This document shows, in pieces, positions 1 to 4,938 of a stretch of 5,450 bases of DNA (positions are counted from its first letter, which is position 1; every line of letters starts with the position of its first letter). The notes under the pieces are model-generated. The model made no database searches, had not been told where the DNA came from, and was given only the letters and a program-made list of their open reading frames with translations. The position numbers and the translations under genes are program-made. Source of the stretch: Sporichthyaceae bacterium (GTDB lineage: Bacteria; Actinomycetota; Actinomycetes; JACCUZ01). Where the stretch lies: positions 1 to 5,450 of the forward strand of contig JACCUZ010000282.1 of the NCBI GenBank assembly GCA_013698395.1, written 5' to 3'.

Positions 1-1
1 G

Positions 2-136
2 TGGGGAGCGGCCGCAGCGGGCGCCTACATCCTGGTCACGCTGGCCAACTTCGCCTGGCTGTTGCCGGTGCTGTCCGCGGAGGTCATCCCGTACGCGGAA
101 TGGGCCAGTCGGATGTGGTGGAAGTCAAGGATCTGA
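2..136 (+). CDS. C-terminal fragment of a membrane protein, probably protein O-mannosyltransferase (5' end outside window)
   Basis: An open frame enters from the left edge and runs 44 codons to a TGA at 134-136. The visible peptide has a hydrophobic stretch of about 20 residues (roughly residues 3-23, Ala/Leu/Val/Phe/Trp-rich), consistent with a last transmembrane helix. It is followed by a short polar tail, IPYAEWASRMWWKSRI. An aromatic and basic ending of the type W-x-x-R-M-W-x-(R/K)-x-x-I resembles the C-terminus of actinobacterial dolichyl-phosphate-mannose protein mannosyltransferases (Pmt, GT39, C-terminal four-TM domain). Those enzymes transfer mannose from polyprenyl-phosphate-mannose to secreted proteins at the membrane. 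The assignment rests on recall of that ending and no alignment was run. Another polytopic membrane protein is possible. The gene converges on phaC with only 15 nt between the stops, and nothing suggests a role in PHA metabolism. Confidence 0.65.
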   Translation, partial: WGAAAAGAYILVTLANFAWLLPVLSAEVIPYAEWASRMWWKSRI

Positions 137-137
137 C

Positions 138-161
138 CCGCGTTGCGCCCGTCACCCGCGG
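138..161. terminator. Weak GC dyad between convergent stops, possible bidirectional terminator
   Basis: CCGCG at 138-142 and CGCGG at 157-161 form a 5-bp inverted repeat around a 14-nt loop, lying across the space between the mannosyltransferase stop (134-136) and the phaC stop (152-154, minus strand). A second imperfect hairpin lies just inside phaC, with arms at 170-178 and 187-194 and one bulged G. Neither is followed by a T-run on either strand, so classical intrinsic termination is not well supported. Two convergent genes this close need some way to stop transcription, and these are the only dyads visible. Confidence 0.25.
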
Positions 162-1870
162 ATGTACTCCCCGGGCGCGTCACCGAGCGCCGGGTAGATC
201 TCACTGCCCAGCGGCGGGGGTGACCTGAGCGGCCCGGCGCGGTCGGCCCCCCACTGCGCCCAGTCCTCCCACCAGGAGCCGTTCACCCGCGAGGCCTTCG
301 CCCGCCACTGCGCCGGGTCGACCGGGTTGTGGTCGGCGGCTTCGTACCACGCCTTAGGGTTTGGTGGGTTCACGATCCCGGCGATGTGGCCACCGCTGGT
401 CAACACGTACCGGACGTCGCCCGCCAGCAAGCGGGTCGCCTGGTAGGACCCCGTCCAGGGCACGATGTGGTCGTTGATGGCTCCGACGATGTAGGCATCG
501 CTCTTGACGTCGGAGAGGGCCAGGCGTTGCCCGGCGATCTCCAGCTCGCCGCGGGCGAGGAGGTTGTTCAGGTAGAGGGACCGCAGGTAGAAGGAGTGCA
601 TGGCCGCCGGCATCCGGGTGCTGTCGGCATTCCAGGCAAGGATGTCGAAGGCGGGCGGGTCCTGTCCCATCAGCCAGTTCGAGACCACGTAGTTGAAGAT
701 CAGATCGTTGGCCCGCAGGAGATCGAACGTCGTGGCCATGCTGGATGCCTCGAGGAAGCCCTTGGCCGCCATCTGCCTCTCGAGCTGTGCGACGTTCTTC
801 TCGTCGGTGAACAGGCCCAGGGCGCCGGGGTCGCTGTAGTCGAGCAGCGTGTTGAGCAAGGTCAGCGAGCCGATGCGGGTGTCGCCCGTGTCCGTGAGGT
901 AGGCCGCCGTCATCGCCGTGAGCGCGCCGCCGAGGCAGAGCCCGACGATGTCGACCGTGTCCGCGCCGGTGATGTCGGCGATCACGTCGAGAGCCGCGCG
1001 CGGACCCTGGATGAGGTAGTCGTCCAGCGTCACGTTGCGCATGGTCTCGTCAGGGTTGCGGTAGCTGATCGCGAACACGGTACGGCGGTGCTGGACCGCC
1101 CACTCGAGGAAGCTTCGACCGGGTGCGAGGTCCATCACGTAGTACTTGTTGATCCACGGTGGGCTGGCCAGCACCGGAACCGTGTGGACCCGGTCGGTCT
1201 GCGGCGCGTACTGGATGAGCTCCATGAGGTCGTTGCGGAACACGACCTTGCCGGGCGTGGCCGCGAGATTCTGCCCCAGCTGGAACGGCCGGGTGTCCAC
1301 CTGCCTGGGACGGCCCTTGTTGTGGAGCGCGTCCTCGACGAAGTTCCGGGCGCCAGCGGCGACGCTCCCACCGGCTGTCTCGAACGCCCGCTTGAGCGCG
1401 GCCGGGTTGGTCAGCAAGAAGTTCGTCGGCGCCACTGCGTCGAAGAACAACCGCGTCACGATCTCGGCCTTGCCCGCGCTGGACGCGTCCGCAGCACTCC
1501 CCCGGCCGGCGTCGAGAAGCTCATCGGCCAAAGCCACCGCCGACAGGTAGGACTGCCTGAGGGCGAAGAAGGCAGGGTTTTCTTCCCACGCTGGGTCGGC
1601 GAATCGACGGTCGTTCTCCACCGCAACAGGGGGTGCCGCGTCGACTCCCAGCCAGCGCGAGAACGCCGTGGGCCCGACCAGCGCCAGCCGGCCCACGAAC
1701 CGGAGGCTCGCGACCGCCACGTCGCCAGGGTGGGACGCTGCCCGCTGCAGGACGGCTGCCACCGCCTCGCCGAAGCCACCGGAATCCAGGCGGGCCACCA
1801 ATGAGGACTCTGGTCCAAGGTTGCCAGCCGCCGACTCGGCCGCGTCCCACGCCAGCTCACGTTCGCTCAT
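152..1870 (-). CDS. phaC: Poly(3-hydroxyalkanoate) synthase, class I-like
   Basis: This is the polymerase of PHA synthesis. It joins (R)-3-hydroxyacyl-CoA units into polyester with release of CoA, acting at the granule surface. The protein has 572 residues, within the range of class I synthases. It has an N-terminal PhaC_N-type region (about 70-240) followed by an alpha/beta-hydrolase catalytic domain. The lipase-like box GLCLGG (310-315) holds the nucleophile Cys312. Asp467 in the NDHIVPW motif and His495 in GGHIAG complete the triad, with spacing like Cupriavidus necator PhaC (Cys319, Asp480, His508). No phaE or phaR subunit gene is next to it, which fits a single-subunit enzyme. It is the last gene of the phaA-phaB-phaC operon, 46 nt after phaB. 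The ATG at 1868-1870 is the only reasonable start near the expected N-terminus. Its ribosome-binding site is weak (CGGG about 9 nt upstream), so it may depend on translation or transcription through phaB. Monomer chain-length preference cannot be read from the sequence. Confidence 0.96.
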   Translation of the reverse strand: MSERELAWDAAESAAGNLGPESSLVARLDSGGFGEAVAAVLQRAASHPGDVAVASLRFVGRLALVGPTAFSRWLGVDAAPPVAVENDRRFADPAWEENPAFFALRQSYLSAVALADELLDAGRGSAADASSAGKAEIVTRLFFDAVAPTNFLLTNPAALKRAFETAGGSVAAGARNFVEDALHNKGRPRQVDTRPFQLGQNLAATPGKVVFRNDLMELIQYAPQTDRVHTVPVLASPPWINKYYVMDLAPGRSFLEWAVQHRRTVFAISYRNPDETMRNVTLDDYLIQGPRAALDVIADITGADTVDIVGLCLGGALTAMTAAYLTDTGDTRIGSLTLLNTLLDYSDPGALGLFTDEKNVAQLERQMAAKGFLEASSMATTFDLLRANDLIFNYVVSNWLMGQDPPAFDILAWNADSTRMPAAMHSFYLRSLYLNNLLARGELEIAGQRLALSDVKSDAYIVGAINDHIVPWTGSYQATRLLAGDVRYVLTSGGHIAGIVNPPNPKAWYEAADHNPVDPAQWRAKASRVNGSWWEDWAQWGADRAGPLRSPPPLGSEIYPALGDAPGEYIRG

Positions 1871-1916
1871 GTCAGATAACCCGATCCCTCGGCACCGTCA
1901 CCCTTCGCAGCACGTC

Positions 1917-2657
1917 TCACATGTACAGGCCACCGTTGACGGCGTACACCTGACCCGTGATGTAGGCCGAGTCCGGGTCGGCCAGGAACTCGACCACGCG
2001 GGCGACCTCGCTGGGCTCCCCGAGGCGGCCCACCGGGATCCGAGCGACGACCTTTTCCATCGCCTCTGCGGGCACCGCAGCCGTCATGTCCGTCGTGATG
2101 AAGCCTGGCGTCACCGAGTTGACCGTGATGCCTTTGCGGCCCGTCTCGAGCGCGAGGCTCATGGTTAACCCGAACATGCCCGACTTGGCTGCGGCGTAGT
2201 TGGACTGCCCGATGTTCCCCGACGAGCCGATCACCGAACTGATGTTGATGATGCGGCCGCTGCCCCGGTCGAGCATGTGCTGAAGGATCGCCCGCGAGAG
2301 GTAGAAGGCCCCAGAGAGGTTCACCTGCACGACCCGGTCCCAGTCCGCAGGCGTCATCTTCCGCGCGGTCTTGTCGATCGTGATGCCGGCGTTGTTGACC
2401 AGGATGTCGAGCCGGCCGTGCGTGTCCACGACCTCTGAGATGACCCGCTCACAGTCCTCGCTGGAGCCGATGTTGCCCTGGTGGATGCTCGCCCCCTGCT
2501 CCCCGTGGGCATCCAGGAAGCGTTGGGCCGTGTCCTTGTCGCGCGAGTATCCCGCGGCGACCTTGACCCCACGGGCGGCCAGCCGTTCACAGATCGCGAG
2601 CCCGATTCCCCGAACGCCTCCGGTGACCAGGGCCACCTGCCCAGCCATGTCAGCCAT
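1917..2657 (-). CDS. phaB: Acetoacetyl-CoA reductase (NADPH-dependent SDR)
   Basis: The likely role is reduction of acetoacetyl-CoA to (R)-3-hydroxybutyryl-CoA, the direct monomer for PhaC, in the cytoplasm. The 246-residue protein is a classical short-chain dehydrogenase. It has the Rossmann motif TGGVRGIG (12-19), NNAG (88-91) and the tetrad Asn113, Ser141, Tyr154 and Lys158, the last two in YAAAK. Each tetrad position is offset by three from E. coli FabG. Arg16 and the Ser38/Arg39 pair at the end of the second strand suggest NADPH rather than NADH. The C-terminus NGGLYM resembles the NGGLHM ending of PhaB enzymes. FabG and PhaB are hard to separate by sequence; the position between phaA and phaC decides the call. 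The ATG at 2655-2657 is preferred over the internal ATG at 2646-2648 because a GGGAG ribosome-binding site (2665-2669) lies 7 nt upstream. It follows phaA after 50 nt. Confidence 0.92.
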   Translation of the reverse strand: MADMAGQVALVTGGVRGIGLAICERLAARGVKVAAGYSRDKDTAQRFLDAHGEQGASIHQGNIGSSEDCERVISEVVDTHGRLDILVNNAGITIDKTARKMTPADWDRVVQVNLSGAFYLSRAILQHMLDRGSGRIINISSVIGSSGNIGQSNYAAAKSGMFGLTMSLALETGRKGITVNSVTPGFITTDMTAAVPAEAMEKVVARIPVGRLGEPSEVARVVEFLADPDSAYITGQVYAVNGGLYM

Positions 2658-2707
2658 GTCGTCTCTCCCGCCTCTTGTGATTGTGTGGTCGATGGGGAAC
2701 CGGTGGT

Positions 2708-3892
2708 TCAGGCTGGTACTCGAAGCAGCAGAGCGTCGCCCTGACCGCCCCCGCCGCAGAGGCCGGCCGCGCCGACTCCCCCTCCCCGGCGCTTGAGCTC
2801 GAGCGCCAGGTGCAGGACCAGCCGGGCACCCGACATGCCCACCGGGTGGCCCATCGAGATGGCCCCGCCGTTGACGTTGACGTTCTCAGCGGTCAGCTCG
2901 AGGTCGCGCATGGACTGGATGGCCACGGACGCGAAGGCCTCGTTGATCTCGAAGAGGTCGACGTCTCCCGGGGTGATGCCGTCGCGCTCCAACGCTCTGG
3001 CGATGGCCCTGGACGGCTGGGACTGCAGCGAGGGGTCCGGGCCGGCGACCACGCCGTGGGCACCGATCTCGGCGAGCACCGGCGCGTTCAGCTCCTCGGC
3101 CTTGGCCCGGCTCATGACGACGACGGCGCATCCTCCGTCGGAGATCTGTGATGCCGAACCGGCGGTCACCGTGCCGTCGGGGGCGAACGCGGGACGTAGC
3201 TTGGCAAGGGTCTCCGCGGTCGTATCGGACCGCACGCCCTCGTCAGTGGTCACGACGATCGGGTCGCCTCGGCGCTGCGGCACCTGCACGTCGACGATCT
3301 CGTCGTCGAACAAGCCGTTCTTGGCGGCTTCGGTGGCGCGCTGATGGGACTGAGCCGCGTACTCGTCCTGCTCCTGACGGCTGATCCCCAGCTTGGCGTT
3401 GTAGCTGTCTGTCGCGGCTCCCATCCCCATGAGGTCGAAGGCGCAGAACAAGGCGTCGTGCGACGTCGCGTCGACCACCTTGCTGTCGCCGTACCGGTAC
3501 CCCTCACGTGCTCCGGGCAGGAGATACGGCGCCTGCGTCATCGACTCCATGCCGCCGGCTACCACGACGTCGAACTCCCCGTAGCCGATCAGCTGGTCGG
3601 CCAGCGCGATCGCGTCCAGCCCCGAGAGGCACACCTTGTTGACGGTGAGGGCGGGCACGTCCATCGGAATTCCTGCCTTGACCGCAGCCTGTCGAGCGGT
3701 GATCTGGCCAGCACCGGCCTGGATCACATGACCCATGATCACGTAGTCGACCTGGTCGCCAGAAATACCGGCCTTGTCGAGCGCGGCCTTGATCGCGAAG
3801 CCCCCGAGATCGACCGCGGGGAAGCTCTTGAGCGCTCCGGAGAGCTTGCCGATCGGGGTACGGGCGCCGCTGACGATCACAGATCCAGACAT
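2708..3892 (-). CDS. phaA: Acetyl-CoA C-acetyltransferase (beta-ketothiolase)
   Basis: The enzyme condenses two acetyl-CoA into acetoacetyl-CoA, the first step of polyhydroxybutyrate synthesis. The protein has 394 residues, the usual size for biosynthetic thiolases (about 393). It begins with the typical SVIVSGARTPIGK. The acyl-carrying Cys88 is in NKVCLSG. The NEAF motif is at 317-320, His349 is in MGHPVGMSG and the general-acid Cys379 is in LCGGGGQG. All catalytic residues are intact. The frame could extend to a GTG at 3950-3952, but those extra 20 residues have no thiolase character. The ATG at 3890-3892 has a strong GGAGG ribosome-binding site, so it is the start. This is the first gene of the minus-strand phaA-phaB-phaC operon and faces the divergent regulator gene. 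A role in general acetoacetyl-CoA metabolism or fatty-acid degradation is possible, but the operon makes PHA synthesis the primary job. Confidence 0.94.
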   Translation of the reverse strand: MSGSVIVSGARTPIGKLSGALKSFPAVDLGGFAIKAALDKAGISGDQVDYVIMGHVIQAGAGQITARQAAVKAGIPMDVPALTVNKVCLSGLDAIALADQLIGYGEFDVVVAGGMESMTQAPYLLPGAREGYRYGDSKVVDATSHDALFCAFDLMGMGAATDSYNAKLGISRQEQDEYAAQSHQRATEAAKNGLFDDEIVDVQVPQRRGDPIVVTTDEGVRSDTTAETLAKLRPAFAPDGTVTAGSASQISDGGCAVVVMSRAKAEELNAPVLAEIGAHGVVAGPDPSLQSQPSRAIARALERDGITPGDVDLFEINEAFASVAIQSMRDLELTAENVNVNGGAISMGHPVGMSGARLVLHLALELKRRGGGVGAAGLCGGGGQGDALLLRVPA

Positions 3893-3896
3893 CGAA

Positions 3897-3901
3897 CCTC
3901 C
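3897..3901 (-). promoter_or_regulatory. Ribosome-binding site of phaA
   Basis: CCTCC on the plus strand reads GGAGG on the coding strand, 4 nt before the ATG at 3890-3892. It is a full consensus core and selects this start over the upstream in-frame GTG at 3950-3952. Confidence 0.85.
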
Positions 3902-3914
3902 AACTGCTGAGAAC

Positions 3915-3940
3915 TGCCACGGGCTGGCACGGGCTGGCAC
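3915..3940. repeat. Tandem 10-bp repeat containing a TGCCA-N5-TGGCA dyad, candidate operator for phaA
   Basis: GGGCTGGCAC occurs twice in exact tandem (3921-3930, 3931-3940). TGCCA at 3915-3919 pairs with TGGCA at 3925-3929 as a perfect inverted repeat with a 5-nt spacer; the second TGGCA is at 3935-3939. The element ends 23 nt before the phaA start codon. If the weak upstream promoter is real, it lies in the phaA leader, where a bound regulator could block transcription. The 10-bp period places the repeated half-sites on the same face of the helix. Confidence 0.5.
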
Positions 3941-4020
3941 GGTGCTGTCCACTAGGCGTACCCACTAATCGGTGCCTAATGCTGCTGCTCAACCGCATAG
4001 CCCCGCCTCTATCGCCGGCC

Positions 4021-4049
4021 GGGCCGTGGATACTGGTCACCGACGGCCC
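4021..4049. repeat. Inverted repeat GGGCCGT-N15-ACGGCCC upstream of the HTH gene
   Basis: Perfect 7-bp arms at 4021-4027 and 4043-4049 flank 15 nt that include the short palindrome GGTCACC (4035-4041) and the possible -10 box GATACT (4029-4034). A regulator bound here would cover the promoter, which would fit autorepression by the HTH protein. Part of the sequence (GGCCGTC and ACCAGT on the minus strand) recurs in the dyad at 4453-4468. Confidence 0.45.
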
Positions 4050-4061
4050 GTACGCCGATCC

Positions 4062-4066
4062 AGAGG
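4062..4066 (+). promoter_or_regulatory. Ribosome-binding site of the HTH regulator
   Basis: AGAGG lies 9 nt before the ATG at 4076. The alternative in-frame GTG at 4070 is only 3 nt away, too close, so the ATG is the better start. Confidence 0.65.
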
Positions 4067-4075
4067 TGGGTGGCC

Positions 4076-4465
4076 ATGGCAAAGAACGCCGGGTCAGACG
4101 TTCCGGAAGATGGGTCCGGCCAGCCGGCCGACGTACTCGGAGCGTACATCCGCGCGCAGCGCCAGCTCGCGGATCTGTCCCTGCGCCAGCTCGCCGGACT
4201 GACCAACGTGTCCAACGCCTACTTGAGCCAGATCGAACGGGGGTTGCACCAGCCGTCGCTGAAGGTTCTGCGGTCGATCGCGAACGCGCTCAACCTCTCG
4301 CAGGAGGCCCTGCTGGCCGAGGCCGGGCTCATCGATCATGCGTCCTCACCCACCGACGCCCGCACCGCGGTCGACGCAGCGATCCTCGACGATCCGGACT
4401 TGACCGAAGAGGAGAAACAGGTCCTCCTCGGGGTATACCAAAACTTTCGCGGCCGTCACCAGTGA
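4076..4465 (+). CDS. XRE-family helix-turn-helix transcriptional regulator
   Basis: This 129-residue protein is a probable cytoplasmic DNA-binding regulator. A single HTH_3/Cro-C1-type domain spans about residues 20-78. The SLRQLAGLTNV segment (35-45) forms helix 2 and SNAYLSQIERG (46-56) the recognition helix, followed by the usual QPSLKVLRSIANAL. After a linker comes a short conserved-looking helix, DLTEEEKQVLLGVYQNF (108-124), perhaps for dimerisation. No sensor or metal site is obvious. From memory, the HTH and the TE-x-x-KQ-x-LL-x-x-Y tail resemble Mycobacterium tuberculosis Rv0474, which lies directly upstream of hbhA; no alignment was run. It is divergent from phaA and 36 nt upstream of the first phasin-like gene, probably in one operon with it. 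The arrangement recalls PhaR, which controls phasin and pha genes in other bacteria, but PhaR is an unrelated family. The targets are inferred to be the two dyads flanking this gene and the phaA leader. Confidence 0.9.
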   Translation: MAKNAGSDVPEDGSGQPADVLGAYIRAQRQLADLSLRQLAGLTNVSNAYLSQIERGLHQPSLKVLRSIANALNLSQEALLAEAGLIDHASSPTDARTAVDAAILDDPDLTEEEKQVLLGVYQNFRGRHQ

Positions 4466-4468
4466 CGG
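4453..4468. promoter_or_regulatory. 16-bp near-perfect palindrome at the end of the HTH gene, candidate operator
   Basis: CCGTCAC (4453-4459) and GTGACGG (4462-4468) are perfect 7-bp arms around a CA centre. The palindrome overlaps the regulator's TGA stop (4463-4465) and lies 33 nt before the first phasin ATG. XRE proteins typically bind dyads of this size. As RNA it could form a 6-bp stem with a four-base loop, but no U-tract follows, so a terminator is less likely than an operator or an mRNA stability element. Confidence 0.45.
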
Positions 4469-4491
4469 TTGGGGCTAGCGGGTTCGACCGA

Positions 4492-4497
4492 GAGGGG
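4492..4497 (+). promoter_or_regulatory. Ribosome-binding site of the first phasin-like gene
   Basis: GAGGGG lies 4 nt before the ATG at 4502. It fixes this start rather than the upstream in-frame ATG-like codon at 4469, which has no ribosome-binding site and would add 11 residues not shared with the paralogue. Confidence 0.7.
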
Positions 4498-4501
4498 CAC
4501 C

Positions 4502-4861
4502 ATGTCATCGCCACAGGACCAGTACACGGAGGCTTTGCGGACCAGTCAAGACGCCGTCGTCCAAGCGATGGAGTCGTGGACGAAGAGCGCGCGGGACGCT
4601 TTCGGCCAGATGCCGTCGCCGGCGTCTTCGCTGGAGCCCAACCAGGTCATCGACCAGGTCTTTGACTTCGCCGAGCGCATGCTCGAGGTGCAGCGCGAGT
4701 TCTCGAAGTCGCTGGCAGCCAGCGCCGCGTCGGCCGGCGCAGCCGCCCGTGAGCAGGCAGAGTCTGCGGGGGCGACGCTCCGGCAGCAGAGCAAGCCGCC
4801 CACGGCTCGCAAGACCTCGGGCTCCGGGACGACCAGCCAGTCGAGAGCCCGCAAGAAGTAG
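4502..4861 (+). CDS. Phasin-like granule-associated protein with basic C-terminal tail
   Basis: This small, mostly helical protein of 119 residues probably coats PHA granules. No signal peptide or transmembrane segment is visible. Residues 1-75 form the core shared with the downstream gene: QDQY at 5-8, SQD at 15-17, IDQVFDF at 50-56 and LEVQR at 61-65 followed by SK at 68-69. Then come an Ala-rich helix (71-82), one AREQAES repeat unit (82-88) and a partial second unit starting at Arg94. The last 23 residues (97-119) are Ser/Thr/Pro-rich with seven Lys/Arg and no acidic residue, ending SRARKK. Such a tail could bind DNA or the phosphate-rich granule surface, as the basic tails of PhaF and HbhA do in their own families. 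It follows the HTH gene closely and is probably co-transcribed with it. The phasin call rests on size, helicity, duplication and location; the exact family was not recognised. Confidence 0.75.
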   Translation: MSSPQDQYTEALRTSQDAVVQAMESWTKSARDAFGQMPSPASSLEPNQVIDQVFDFAERMLEVQREFSKSLAASAASAGAAAREQAESAGATLRQQSKPPTARKTSGSGTTSQSRARKK

Positions 4862-4870
4862 CCATCCTGC

Positions 4871-4898
4871 TTGACATCTCTATCGAGGTGCGTACTAT
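4871..4898 (+). promoter_or_regulatory. Promoter of the second phasin-like gene
   Basis: A perfect TTGACA -35 box (4871-4876) is followed after 16 nt by TACTAT (4893-4898), a 4/6 match to the -10 consensus. Both sit in the only AT-rich patch of this GC-rich window. Transcription would begin near 4905, giving a leader of roughly 34 nt with a good ribosome-binding site. This suggests strong housekeeping-sigma expression, independent of the upstream operon, as expected for an abundant granule coat protein. Confidence 0.7.
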
Positions 4899-4925
4899 AT
4901 CAACCACACGTACAGCGAATCGATC

Positions 4926-4932
4926 AGAGGAG
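4926..4932 (+). promoter_or_regulatory. Ribosome-binding site of the second phasin-like gene
   Basis: AGAGGAG lies 6 nt before the ATG at 4939, near-ideal sequence and spacing. It rules out the in-frame upstream ATG-like start at 4888, which lies inside the promoter and before the predicted transcript start. Confidence 0.85.
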
Positions 4933-4938
4933 AACACC

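Larger units (their letters stand above)
3893..4075. promoter_or_regulatory. Divergent regulatory region between phaA and the HTH regulator
   Basis: These 183 nt separate the biosynthetic operon from the regulator/phasin side and should hold both promoters. Toward phaA the best candidate is TTGAGC (3992-3987) with ATTAGT (3969-3964) at 17-nt spacing, which is weak. It lies within an imperfect dyad with TAGGC at 3953-3957 and GCCTA at 3974-3978. Toward the regulator an extended-looking GATACT (4029-4034) could be a -10 box, with no recognisable -35. Three repeat structures occur here: the tandem/dyad at 3915-3940, the 3953-3978 dyad and the 4021-4049 dyad. The density of symmetry supports shared operator control, probably by the adjacent HTH protein. 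The promoter boxes themselves are low confidence. Confidence 0.55.

Noticed and set aside
1..228. Plus-strand open frame starting at the first base
   Set aside because: It is Arg/Gly/Pro-rich out-of-frame translation; the frame starting at base 2 gives a sensible membrane-protein ending, and this one would overlap both that gene and phaC.
329..1804. Long (491-codon) plus-strand open frame antisense to phaC
   Set aside because: High GC removes stop codons from the opposite strand of real genes. The peptide is rich in Arg/Val/Gly/His/Asp without any recognisable domain, and phaC on the other strand has all its catalytic motifs.
1917..2657. Annotation as fatty-acid-synthesis FabG
   Set aside because: Sequence alone permits it, but the gene lies between thiolase and PHA synthase in one operon and has a PhaB-like C-terminus, so acetoacetyl-CoA reductase is the better call.
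3893..3952. N-terminal extension of phaA from a GTG at 3950-3952
   Set aside because: The extra 20 residues are not thiolase-like, and GGAGG sits directly before the ATG at 3890-3892. The stretch instead contains the tandem TGGCA repeat.
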